Made by a program: the position numbers and the translations under genes. Under the pieces are notes generated by a model. That model was not told the origin of the DNA. It searched no databases and was given only the letters and a program-made list of their open reading frames with translations. From Eumeta japonica (Eukaryota; Arthropoda; Insecta; Lepidoptera; Psychidae): DNA of 64,000 nucleotides. Location of the stretch: positions 434,001-498,000 of the forward strand of contig BGZK01000090.1 of the NCBI GenBank assembly GCA_005406025.1, read 5' to 3'. Positions 12,140 through 23,705 of the stretch are shown here, one piece after another; position 1 is the first letter of the stretch, and every line of letters starts with the position of its first letter.

Positions 12140-15100
12140 CCCTAAGAAGCCACGCCGCCTCAGCCTGGGCACAGCATTAATAATCCTCATAATGTGATGC
12201 GAGTTGGAGACCACTGACGGTCATTCGAATAGTATAAATTAGATATTTTTACAGTATCGATGCTTTATTGACGTACACAATTTAGTATTACTTACGATAC
12301 TAGAGCCATTTTGCAGGAAAGGATAAACTTCAAAGTTTCATGTTCGAATTTTGAGCGACTCCGTTTCTGTAGAAATAGAAATCAAATTTTTTGAAGTCGA
12401 AATACATAGTAATGTATTTTAACTTAAATAAATTCGATATGAGCTATTGGAATATACGTATATACACAATAGAGAGATTTCAATTATTTTAAAATCTTAC
12501 TGACATTTAATATAAAAAAATAACTTATTGTTTCATGGTAATCGTAATGAAAATTAAGAGAGAAAAATTAGATTTCGTGATAGCTACACTCGATTTCTTA
12601 CAGTCGCCAAAACCCTCGCGCTATAAATTCACATTCTATAACATATTCCCTGGAAGAACGCCAGATCCCAAATCAAGCGATAAATCTTTCTATAAAGTTC
12701 AACAGCAAAACATAAAATATATGTATATTCCGAGATAGAGCATAATTCACGGCATAAAACGAGGAAAGCTCAGTTCCACTGCGATGAGTCAGGATTTGGC
12801 GCCGGCATGTCTCGCCGGCTCCTCCTGGCGTGCGGGCACGGCGCTAACAAAGTTATGGTCTTAGTGAATAATCGGTCTAGAAGCTAGTGTAGGTAGTTAC
12901 TTGTGTTGACCGCTTGTAGCCCAGACAGCGTTGTTTATTAAGACAATTCCTTTTCTCAGAGATGGAGAAATATACCGCTAAGTTACAGTCCGAGCGGCAG
13001 ACATACGAAACTCAACGGATTATTAAGACAAATGAATGTCTCCATGAATCGACATGCATAATTAAGATTTTGTACGATGACAAATAGAAAAGAAGGCCAT
13101 AAACGAATACGTTTAATATATATAAACATCTCTATATATATTAAACATTTTTATTTATTTCCTTCTTCCCGACTTCTATGATATCTCATAGAAAACGACA
13201 TTCAATTAATTACATTGGTGTTACAATTTTTGCTGATATGTGTGCCGCTCGAGTTGGTGTTGTATTGAAAATCATCATAGAGCTGGTCCATTGTCAACTC
13301 CATCCAGAGACGACATGTATTATAGCGCGTACTATGTTAACGTATTGGGAGTATGGCGAATCTACAATTGTATCGTAACGACAAAGTTTCTTTAGTGTTA
13401 CAAATCGTTTGTAACCGACTTGACAAAAAGGAGGAGGTTCTATGTTCTGTATATATATATATATTTTAAGTTTGGTCAGCGATAACTTCGTCAATTGTGG
13501 ACCGATTTCAAATTTTCTTTTTATTGCAAAAGTCAGAATCTGATGATGGAATTCCAGGGAAATCGAGGGATGCATTCAAGTACTGTAAGCAAGTATAGTG
13601 TGTTTGAGTTGTTCTTTAGTCATTCCAGTTTTTGCGTCTGATAATTACCATCTCATGCTGCTGGCTATTAGTAAATCAACAACTCCAAACTCCAAAAGAA
13701 AAAACTAATTAGTTGTTTTTGGGGTCTGACTAAACAATTGAAATTGGAATGGATTTTTGGAGACGGTTCTTATTTTTTTTGTCAAATTTATTTTCTAACT
13801 ACTATAAAAATTAAACTTTTATATGTATTGACACGACACTTCTTGCGTTAGATAAAATGTTTTTTTTTTTTTGGTACTATTGGTTGTACTCAATAAGGCA
13901 GGTGGTTCATTTTTTGTGACTTATTGCTCACTTCCTATTTATTGGCAATAATTTCAAAAACGTCACCATTACTTGACTGGTCGATTAATCTATGACACTG
14001 ATGGAAATATAGTGTGAATCAATAGATATTATTGAAGATCAGAGCGCGTGAAGCCGTTAAAGGAATTAAAAGCGTTTAAATACATTTTTTCACTTTCTTG
14101 TTGATTTTTTTTTTTAATTTACCTAAATTTATCAGCTCAATCTCTACGTCATTAGTATTGGTATTTCTTCGCTTCTCTTGTGTTTTCAAATTTTTATGTT
14201 TTGAAACAAGTTTGAAGAAAAAAAGTTCAAAAGAAATTTTTGCATATTTTATCAAAAATTTAAATTCTTACAAAATATGTTGATAGTTGAATATGAATTA
14301 TTGATGAGTAATAAATAATAATTAGAAAGAAATATATAATTACATTGTGTATGTGCGATATTGTTAGAAGCGTTATGTACTTTTTGTCGCATTGCGCAGA
14401 AATCGAGATTATTTCGCGCATTTGACAGACAGCCAGTTGTCCGTGTGAGTAGGTACCGAACGACATTGTTTGTACTTCGCTTTAACCGTATAACGCAAAA
14501 GGGCGTTTGAAGTTGACTCGAATCCGAGCCGACGACATCTAAGTTGGCATAATTCCAGTGATTTCTGTGTCATTTTATTATAATATAGTTATTATATTGT
14601 ATATTTTATCGTAGTTGAAAATTTATGTTTAAAATAGTATTATACTATCTAATTCTAACTATGAAATATGAAAAAAAAACGAAAAACTACGTAGTTGCGC
14701 AATTACTTCATTGCTTTTCGGGAACGACTCCTTTTAAGAATGCACCTTTCGATATCTCGAATTTTAACTAGACAAGTTGAAGAAAACGCGAAGTGACAAA
14801 TCCTTTGTTCAAGTTTTTGATTTATCAAAGGAATTATAAATTTTTTGAAAAGTCTAATTTACACGCAAGTCCAGATTACACTCATAGTTTGTTCCTTATT
14901 TGACATCTAACAAAAATTACGCCATTATAATAGAATATTGTGATAATCAATGGTATTTTCTGAACCCGAACAACATTAGCGTTGTGTATTTTGACGGAAT
15001 CCCATCTAATTCGTTATATCGTGGCTATGCGCGAAAACATAGATTTTATAAAAATAAATTTGTAGTGCGATTTCCTTATTTCCATTAATTACAGTGTTTC

Positions 15101-16260
15101 GTCTAATAGACGTGTAATAAATGTAAGTGCACACGTATCAGTTTGGTAATAATTATTTCTAAAATATTGTCGTCTTAACACGTCTTTGTTTATATCGGTT
15201 GAAATTTCAGTGAAATACCGCTTATGAAATTTTCAGATATTTTAGATTTTTGTTTTTTGCTGTCAATATTAATTGCTAATAATTTATTAATTACAAATTC
15301 GTTATAAAATGAAGAAAATATTCTAGCATTCTGTACAATTCGGCCCTGTCGAACGTCGGGGAACTTAATAATGGGATCATTTGTAATAATTTCGTGCTAA
15401 TTTAGAGCAATACCGGGAATGAATATTAATGTTTTTGATTAATTATTGTAACAAATATCCTACGAAAAATTTATTGTAGCATTAATAACGAAGATACGAT
15501 TACAGTCTACGGCGGGACGGGACTGAAAAGGTAGATTCTGTATAGATTTTGTATGGTAGCTAGTGTCAGATTCATATTTTAAAATTTATTTTAGTACCAT
15601 TATCTGACTGTTGCTTTTTATACAATGTGCCACGCCCACTATATGTTAGCATTACAAGAAAAATATAAAACTATGCTATAGAAATTCTGAAAATAATTTT
15701 TTGGCGTCTCGTAATCGTAAACTACACTAAAAGACAAATCATAAAGTTTTTTCTTTATAATTTACGCGTGTGCGCATTTATATTATGTTTGGTAGATTTA
15801 CTGAACAATTAAAATACCACGTTTGTTCAGACGACAGAATAAACGTAGGTATGCTGACGTTAATAGGAAACCATTAATAAAAAAACGTATTTGTGTACGC
15901 TTGTGAAGAAAATTAACAAGTTTAAAATGTTATCATAGAGATTGTCGATTGTCGTGTCGCAAAGTACAATCACAAACTAAAGTATGCGCTACTAAGGATG
16001 TCGTCGGATCACTCAGTTTTTCTCATAATTTTTTTAGGATTTTTTTCGTCTTGTATTTTTTTTTGGAATCAGGATGAAATGTTTATAAACTTTTCTTCTT
16101 TATAAACTTTTTGTTTATGGCTGTTCGGAAATTTAGGCTGTCAATTTTTGAATGATTTTGTTTCGTCTGAGCGGGTGTCATTGATCGAAATATACATCGA
16201 ATCTCCTGCAGGACCAGTTTCCTTCTATCAATATAAAAGAAGATAAAATAGTGACATTTT
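12140..16260. other. Upstream region of FMRFa, no gene recognised
   Basis: Mostly AT-rich. A GC-rich patch lies at about 12785-12840, with an imperfect hairpin between GCCGGC and GCCGGC-like blocks. Short (TA)n runs are at 13115-13140 and 13450-13465. The unlocated 5' exon and promoter of FMRFa could lie here or further upstream, but I cannot pick them out by eye. Confidence 0.4.
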
Positions 16261-16330
16261 CTACTGAAGCCCCTCATATATGTCGTGCTTTGAACGATAC
16301 TCAATAATTTTTACTTGTTCTCCTTGGCAG

Positions 16331-16470
16331 GCCTACACCAAGATGCGTTTGCACAGTGCGTTGACGTTGGCGGCGCTGCTGGTGTGCGTGGTGAGCATGC
16401 CCGTGCGCCGCTCGCCCTCCGGCGAGATGGAAGCCCGCCGCAGAAGCGCCATAGACAGGAGTGTTGTAAG
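16331..16470 (+). other. FMRFa: FMRFa first coding exon
   Basis: The exon starts after the acceptor TGTTCTCCTTGGCAG (ending at 16330), leaving only 12 bases of 5' UTR before ATG at 16343. It ends at 16470 before the donor AAG/GTAATA. It encodes residues 1-42 and two bases of codon 43. The acceptor means that a further 5' non-coding exon must exist upstream. An in-frame ATG at 16280 lies on the intron side of the acceptor, so I reject it as the start. Confidence 0.85.
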
Positions 16471-17225
16471 GTAATAAACAGCTTTAGGAAATCATCTTCT
16501 AAATGCTTATATATAAGAAATGTAACGCGATTTCTGGTATACCAAACTGATAAATTATAAAACTGTTATCTAAAACCCTAGAGAAGTATATACATGGCGC
16601 ATGTATTCTTACAAGAAGAGGTGATTACAATTAATTTAAACCTGATCCCAACACAATCACACAAGAGCTTTCGTGAGCCCCCCATATGCTTAGAATATCA
16701 GAACAAAAAGTACCAGAAATAACATTTTGCGTTTGCTCAGAGCTAAAAATAGATACGTATGTGTAATTTGTTTATAACAATAATATTTATGTGACCCTTA
16801 GGTTCGGCAGATCTTATCCTCCCAAGGCAACGGCTGCAGATTTGAGGGAAGCCTTCCAAAGAACGACGCGTAGGGGCAACGCTTTCCTTCGCTTCGGTCG
16901 CAGCCAACCGGCGACTTTGACCACTGACGATTTGATATCGCTCATCAAATACTACAACGAAGGCGAAGAACAAGAGCCCTTGTACAAGCGTTCCACCAGC
17001 TTCATCCGTCTAGGGAGGGATCCCAGTTTCATCCGTTTCGGTAGGTCTCAGCAGGAGAGGGAGTCGCCGGAAGAATCCGAACTCGGTGACGCTACTCCTC
17101 CGAGGAAGAACAGGGCCAGAGATTACTTCTTGCGGCTCGGGAGGGGAGAAGAAGATCTGTCAGACTTAGAAGAAGAGGAAAGCAGAAAGAAACGCTCCGC
17201 CGAATGCACCGAATGCCGAGCGTAA
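16343..17225 (+). CDS. FMRFa: FMRFamide-related neuropeptide precursor
   Basis: Spliced CDS 16343-16470 plus 16802-17225, giving 183 residues. Residues 1-18 form a signal peptide with a Leu/Ala/Val core. Five amidated peptides are framed by basic cleavage sites: SAIDRSVVRF (35-44, after RRR), GNAFLRF (68-74, after RR), STSFIRL (107-113, after KR), DPSFIRF (116-122, directly after the preceding GR) and ARDYFLRL (148-155, after a single Arg in KNR). Each is followed by Gly-Arg, the amidation signal. Acidic spacers (97-101, 159-169) separate peptides, and a tail RKKR plus a short two-Cys end follows. In silkworm, the equivalent gene yields SAIDRSMIRFa, SASFVRFa, DPSFIRFa and ARNHFIRLa, which act through nerves on the prothoracic glands to lower ecdysteroid synthesis; a secreted neurohormone role here is inferred from that. 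Its short neuropeptide F cousins end in RLRFa and are excluded. Confidence 0.93.
16471..16801 (+). other. FMRFa: FMRFa intron, phase 2
   Basis: The 331-base intron starts GTAATA and ends in CCTTAG. It interrupts the Arg codon (residue 43) inside the first peptide, SAIDRSVV/RF, so that peptide needs correct splicing to be made. The reading frame is open only when this intron is removed, because the first exon's frame meets TAA at 16472. Confidence 0.88.
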
Positions 17226-17311
17226 AATATAACCCTGTGATTTCCCAAAAACAGTATTACTTTGACCAGCTGAATTGTTTATTGTTGTAACTCTGGAGAA
17301 CTGGCATGCAA

Positions 17312-17317
17312 AATAAA
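17312..17317 (+). promoter_or_regulatory. Polyadenylation signal AATAAA of FMRFa
   Basis: AATAAA lies 87 bases after the stop codon and is followed within 10-20 bases by a T/GT-rich stretch (TTGTTCTGTTGTTA). This gives a short 3' UTR of about 110 bases. Confidence 0.75.
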
Positions 17318-17344
17318 AGTTGTTCTGTTGTTAATACAACATTT

Positions 17345-18685
17345 TACGACGTCTAAGACTTTATTATATCGTATTCTAGTTATTTTTATACAGTAGTTAT
17401 TAAAATTCATCGAATACAAATCCTCTGAAATAAGAGACGCGTTATTTCTTTTAAGGCGGCTTCGTTTGTTCCCAGAAAAAGGATAAATGGAATATAAAAA
17501 TGCATAAAACTCAATTACCTGAATAGACGTAATGTTAGAATAATGACAAAAAAAAATTTAGATAATATATGGAATTCTAATAGAAAACATTAAAACATTT
17601 GTCGTTCTTTAAAATCATTAAAAAACATTTGAAGTGTCCATGTCACGGCACAAGGCTGGGTGTTTGTGAGATTGGATACCTTGATTTATTCTTTTGAATC
17701 CCACGCTTTGAAGAGTTCAAATATGTCGTTGTGATTATAAGATGGCTGTATATAATTATTGTTAATAATAAAAGTAATAAACTATGTGAAAAAGTAAACT
17801 GTACCTTATTGTCCATTTCGCAAAGCTTATTATGAGATTTTAATAAAATTATTATGAACTTTTGGATATGACTTTTCTCTTGTCATGCATGATTACGGCG
17901 ATAGTATAAGTTGTAAAAGCAAATACTCTGATCTCCAATCAAACAATAAGAGAAGATTGACTACTTACTCTATAATAGTCGGAGCACTACGCCAGCGACT
18001 ACTTTTCGTGTCTTCGTATGTCCCCGTCCAGGGTCGAACATTTTCTCTTGCACCTAAACTTATCTATCAAAGATCTCTGTGCGCCTAACTATGCGCCGTG
18101 TCTAGTTGTATATACTCTAAACTCTACGACGACTATATATTTACGAAATAGGTGGCACTTTGTGCACATGTTCAATAAGGTCCTTGTAGATATACAAAAT
18201 ATATTCGCATTAAAAAAAATCATTATTAAAGAAAAATATACTAAAAAAAAGGATATTATACAATTCCCGAAGATTTAAAGACAAATCACCATAAGAATAA
18301 TCAGCTTAGCTTCTCTTTGGGTTATTTTATTCTGTCATTGTTTTCTACTAATTGTGGTTGTATATGATGAAATTCGAAAATGACTCCCCCTAGTTTCTTG
18401 TTAGTCTTTCTTGACAGAAAACTGCTTTCCTAACGAGTGGTGAAGTGTAAATTCATAAATTATTATGACTTAGTGCCATTCGAATTTGAATCTAAAAAGG
18501 ACACTAAAGTGTCTATAACACTTTGTCGATGATGTCTAAGTAACCTTGCGAACTAGGCATAGCAGCACGTACTTCCCCACTATCATGTGTTTCGGGAGAA
18601 CAATGAAATTTTGTAAGGATATTATACATCGAAATAGAAAAGCATAGAAGTATTCCTTCATAAACAAAATGACCAAACGAAATTG
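17345..18685. other. AT-rich DNA, no gene recognised
   Basis: Downstream flank of FMRFa. Short frames near 17.9-18.3 kb show no domain. Further AATAAA sequences occur, as expected by chance in AT-rich DNA. Confidence 0.45.
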
Positions 18686-18689
18686 GCTT

Positions 18690-18800
18690 CGTAGTGGGCG
18701 TGGCTTACGATGTTGGCTTCGCCGCCGTAAAGATGTTCACCACGTGTCATTATTCTCGGTTAAGAAATAAAAGTGTCGTTCAAAATTACATCTAAAGACG
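18690..18800 (+). repeat. Dispersed repeat B, copy 2
   Basis: GGCTTCGCCGCCGTAAAG, CACCACGTGTCAT, TCTCGGTTAAGA and GTGTCGTTCAA occur in the same order as at 2385-2545. The copies are diverged. Confidence 0.55.
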
Positions 18801-19234
18801 ATAGTGATAAGGTCCTTTGTGAGAGATTACTAAATCTCTCAAAAAAAAAAGAAAAAAAAATTACTAGATTACCAACTATGGTTTAATCGTATGTCCTATA
18901 TCCTCATTTACATTCGTGTGAGTTGTGTACCACGAATGAACGTAAATTTGTTTGACGTTATGATTCTATGTTTTCTATTTCGATGATATTATAGGATAAG
19001 AAACATAAACTGATATGAAGAGAAAATCACGAAGTTCCGAAACGGTTCGACAATAACGGCGAGTTACGACAAAAGATAAAAGCGCTAATTGCTAAATTAA
19101 ACGTAAGATTGACAGATAATGTCGAATTAACATTAAACGTGAATAAAACAAACCGTTTGATGATTCGACAAGTTGATGTTGACCTTATAATGAAAATATT
19201 ATTTCCTAAACTTACATAATGGAACTCAATTTTA

Positions 19235-19805
19235 CCAAATATAATCTACTAGAGATTCGCTCCGGCTTCGCTCGGGTAGCGCAATTAGTATAGAGACATG
19301 TATTATCTATAACTAGATAAGTTCAGCTATATCAACCGAAGGCGATCATGTGATAAAGTTTTAATAGATAGGTAGAGTGCTTTGCGACGCCAAACAATAA
19401 ACATATTAATTTGTAGGAAATATATGACACAAATTTACCCAAAAACAATAAAATATATTTAATATGATCTCTACCAAACTTCTTTTATTGCGAATGGTAA
19501 AAACCAAATAAATTTAGAAAAAATCAAATTTTGTATAAACTCGTAAGGAAATTATGACTTAAAATAGTCAAAGCACAAGAAGAAGAATATGACACGAAAT
19601 TGCCAAAAAATAACAAAAAAAAAATCTTTTTATCCGAACTCTAACAAACTTCACCGGATCATCCGCTGGGCTAATCTGAAGGTTTCCTGAAAATTTCGTT
19701 ACAATCAGTTCAGCCGTTTTGGTGTCCAGAACATACACACATAGCAACATGTCCCGAGCAGACATACATACATAGCAAAATATACACATCGATTTTTATA
19801 TCTAT
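19235..19805 (+). repeat. Lepidopteran-type interspersed element
   Basis: The left end carries GATTCGCTCCGGCTTCGCTC. The right end carries CGTTACAATCAGTTCAGCCG and ACATACACACATAGCAACAT, and ends in TTTTTATATCTATGTATA. I recognise this left/right pairing as typical of an interspersed element in moth genomes, but not its class. No ORF is intact. Confidence 0.6.
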
Positions 19806-19829
19806 GTATACATACTTATAATACAATAT

Positions 19830-20095
19830 TAAAACTGGGTGTACCTTTGTATAAGGGAAACGTCAATACAAGAGAAAACAATTATTTTACTTTTTTCTGT
19901 GTGTCTGTTCGTCCACATCTACGAAATCACTCTACGGATTTTCAAATGGTTTTCATAGGTAGAGAAAGCTTGGCTTGGAGCAGAATATAGATTTTAATTT
20001 ATTTGACAAATGTCAGTAAAAATTTACCTTCAGGGAACGCTGTGGGGTTATATGAAATACAAAAACTCTTTCACACATAGTAAGGTACACTATAT
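19830..20095 (+). repeat. Interspersed repeat (CTGTGTGTCTGTTCGT type)
   Basis: The stretch contains TTTTTCTGTGTGTCTGTTCG, then TCTACGGATTTTCAAATGGT and AGAAAGCTTGGCTTGGAG. These are standard phrases of a repeat common in moths. It abuts the element at 19.2-19.8 kb on its left. Confidence 0.5.
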
Positions 20096-20139
20096 AAATT
20101 TAATATAGTCTATATTTTATTTCGACACTAGCATTTGTC

Positions 20140-20300
20140 CCGGCTTGAACCTTGAGCGGTATCGGAATTGAAGGCGGGATGAGAAGTAGAATTGAGAGTA
20201 TGACCGAGTACGAAATCAAGAACGGTACCGTAACCAAAATTGAAAGCGGGATAGTGGGAGTGACAGCAAGAATTTTTCCATATAAAATTTGAAGGCGTGT
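20140..20300 (+). repeat. Degenerate GAATCGRRA-type tandem repeat, copy 2
   Basis: A series of units such as GGTATCGGAATTGAAGGCGG, GACCGAGTACGAAATCAAG and AACCAAAATTGAAAGCGGG follows at intervals of about 12-24 bases. It resembles the minus-strand run at 11590-11790. Confidence 0.5.
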
Positions 20301-22511
20301 GTTGTGTCCACGTGGGCGAAGCCGAGGACAGAAAGCTATTATGAAATAAAATAAATAGCAACGAGCTCCAGGTGTGGTGGTGATAGTCCAGGTATTATAC
20401 CAGATAAAAAAAGATCGAATGATATCGACCGTTGCATTTAAAAATCTCTTACACGGTTCGGGTAGAAGAAGAAGGTGAATCTTCGGCGTACGCGTAGGAA
20501 AAGGATAGAAGAAAGAAAGGCTATTTGGAATTGGCGAACACTTGTTTAATATTTCATTTATATTTATATTGAAGATAATTCTTGTGCTGGCTGTATGTAT
20601 TTTTATAATAAAAAAACAATAGATTTCACAAAAAAACTTAAAATCAAACTCGTAAAAGAGCCTATTAACGCTTCATTAAACACTTACATATTATAACGTA
20701 ATTATAACGCTTGAGTATTGATGTATTTTAAATTATATAATGCATTTTTATTTTTTTATATATTAAAAAAATGTGCCCAAGTGAACTTCCTGCCAGTTAT
20801 TTTTTATAACTTAACCGGTGGGAATTAATTTTGGTTTTCAATAAGTAATATTGAATAATTTTTTTAGTTTTTTTCTTAAATCGTATATATTGGTCAAATT
20901 TTTGGCTTAGAAATAACGCCGTATAAGGATCGATATGTTGTTTCGTTATTGACTGTTGGATATTCTACATAGGATGTATTAATTTAAGGATATTAAGCTT
21001 ATCGAGTCATGTTATTTAACTGTGTACTCGTTGATGGGACATATTCTACATCAATTTCTGTTTATCTTAGATTTTAGGATTTAAATATTAAACCCACCGT
21101 GTTGGTTTTGATTGACTCAAAAATTTTTCGATTGATTCGCTCGGCTCAAGATAATAACTTGGCACTTTTTGATTGGTAGGAAATGCTCGTAGCCAAGCCC
21201 TTACAGATGATGATAACGTAAATGAAACAAACTCAAGTAATTACTACGATTTGGGATTTTTTTTATTGTATAGAAGGAAATACCACTATATGTGTATAAA
21301 AATAACCGCTTGGGAAAATCCTGATCTGCTGACAAATGTCAGAGGATCGCCTCAAATGCTCCCTTCAGGAATGGTGGTGAAATGAATTTATCAGTGAAAC
21401 CTTTCACCAAAGTTGAGGATTAAATAGAGACTCTAGTTTTAAAATACTGGCACTCACGAAAACACTCTCAAAAAATGTCTCATACGTATTATCAATTAAT
21501 TAATTGAAATTAAGCAAAATTGATGGCTAAAATTAAGTTAAAAGAGGTTCAAATTATACACGTGAAATTGGTGATTGAAGTCAGTGAAGCTAGACAATGC
21601 GTAAAGATCTTAACATGCGGACGTCTGTGGTTTATGCCCACCCGTCAGAAAAATAGTCGTGAACATATCAATAAAGTCATTAACATGAAAAAAAATTCAG
21701 AAATATAAACAATATAAAAAACTGAGCTTTATAGAGACATATGAGTGGACACTGCTCATTGCTTAACAAGCGTAGACATAGATCAAATAATAAGTATACG
21801 TCTATGCACGTATCAACAAATTAAAAATTATAATTACGAAATTATAATTACAAAAAAATTACAAAAAATACATTGAAATACTTTCGTTACCTTGGTAAGT
21901 ATTCGTGGTTTATGAGCGTTCCCCAATATAGGAAATATCACTTAGTTATAGGACTGGACACGAAATTTCGGGAGTCATATAGGTGCAAAATGCAATTTTT
22001 TGTTTGAAAAATTCAGACAAAATGAATTGCAGTAAAATGGCGACAATCGGTGGACTCTTTTTTGAGCTTATATTACTCCACAAGCTATATTTAGTTACTC
22101 AGATAGTCCGTATTTGGATACTCTCTTATGATAATGTTATAAAGAAAGCCCTTAATATTGAATCGAACCAACTTTAATTTTATGGTAAGCATTTCGTTGA
22201 AGAACATAACATGATAAATATAACCTTAATTGTGACTGATAAGAAGAGACTGGACTGTCGGACACCCTTTTTGGGTAGTCTCGTAACGGAAAAACCTTGA
22301 CGATTTAATTTTATAATCACCTCTGGAAAGGATGTTAGGGATTCAGTCATTGTTTATTTACAAACTCCTCAAGGTCTATGTACGAATTATCTATATACCT
22401 CTTTATTTATGAAGTGGAAATCAACAGCTCAATAACTAGTTTTATAATTTAGGATATACGTCATACGGAAGGCTTTTTCTTCCCATGAGTTGCCTTTTTA
22501 GTAATTTGTTT

Positions 22512-22571
22512 CAAAAAAGAAATTCATTTTTTTTATTCTGTATAGAATAAAAAAAATGAATTTCTTTTTTG
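22512..22571. repeat. 60-base foldback with perfect 28-base arms
   Basis: Arms 22512-22539 and 22544-22571 are perfect inverse complements around a 4-base loop (GTAT). The absence of any mismatch suggests recent origin. Confidence 0.9.
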
Positions 22572-22632
22572 AATTTTTTGATACTTATTAAATTAATGAT
22601 CATTCTACTTTACAAAAATTACTACAGTATTA

Positions 22633-22656
22633 CAAATTACTACTAGTAGTAATTTG
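22633..22656. repeat. Perfect 24-base palindrome
   Basis: CAAATTACTACT and its complement are joined without a loop. After one mismatch the symmetry continues for three more bases on each side. Confidence 0.85.
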
Positions 22657-23705
22657 CAATACACAAATATAACAGATACATACTCAAAGGTTTACACGAA
22701 CAAAAGTTTTTTCATCATTTCTCCCATAGACTCCAAACTTCCACCGCCTTTATACTATAACTACATCTTTTTTCAAATCGAAGCTTATTTCGACATTAGG
22801 CCTGAAAGCGTTCTGATTTCTGAATCTACCCAGTTTGTCCTTTCAGAAACAGTACTTAATAACAAGGAAAGAACGAGGAAAAATATTAGCAAAAGGTTCT
22901 ACTTTTCCTTTCATTTCTTTATAGATATAGTAATATTTTCATTTCTTTGATAGTTACAAGATGTAGCAAATCAACAGAGCGGTACTTCAGTCGTTAAGAG
23001 AACTACTTTAAATCTCGAAGGTATAGATTAAAATATAGCTGCAAGCGAATACACCAATCAGTCAACTTAAGCCAAACTATTTCTGTGTCTCGGAAAACAT
23101 GTTTAAACCATCACTTTCGGACATCGAAATCCCGATAGCAAAGGGCGTCGTTAGCAGCCTCTACTGGGCTAGCTTGTAGGGCTTAAAGTACTTTTATGTG
23201 GAATAATACAATCGTGGCGGGGCATACCCTGCCACTGCCTGCATGTATCTGTCAGTAGTGGCGTGGTTAAAGCATAATTTAAAAGGTAGACAGAGAACCA
23301 ATACTCGGGCCACCGAGCTTTATTGGGCTTCTTTCGAGTTTGAAGAATACGGTTATTCCCATATGAAAAGCTGTTCATTTTTGAACAATAAATATTTAAA
23401 TAAATAATATATCATGCATAATGAACAATAAGTGTTATAGTTCGTCATGTGATGCTATTTGTTGTTGAAAACCAATAGTTTTATTGGTTCTTTAATTATT
23501 AAATAATTTAATCAGAATATAGTTATATTTAAATGTTTTAATTAGAGGTACTTTACTATTTTGTTGCTATGTAGCAATAATGATAATTAGTTCAAAATGC
23601 TATTAAATGGCACTAAATGATGCAATATTAGAAATTTCTATTTATTCTATTTAAGGTATCCTATTCGTACTCAAAGTAATTGTTACGATTGTTTAAGTCA
23701 CACGA

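Larger units (their letters stand above)
20300..23400. other. AT-rich DNA with foldbacks, no gene recognised
   Basis: Apart from the two foldbacks at 22512-22571 and 22633-22656, I find no gene. The part 22960-23380 is less AT-rich and may be an unclassified repeat; I cannot name it. Confidence 0.4.

Noticed and set aside
16280..16342. Upstream in-frame ATG as the FMRFa start
   Set aside because: A strong 3' splice site ends at 16330, so this part is intronic; the signal peptide begins properly at 16343.
16343..17225. Short neuropeptide F or myosuppressin precursor
   Set aside because: Peptides lack the RLRFa end of short neuropeptide F, and no HSFLRF myosuppressin core is present; SAIDRS, DPSFIRF and ARxxFxRL are FMRFa-gene hallmarks.
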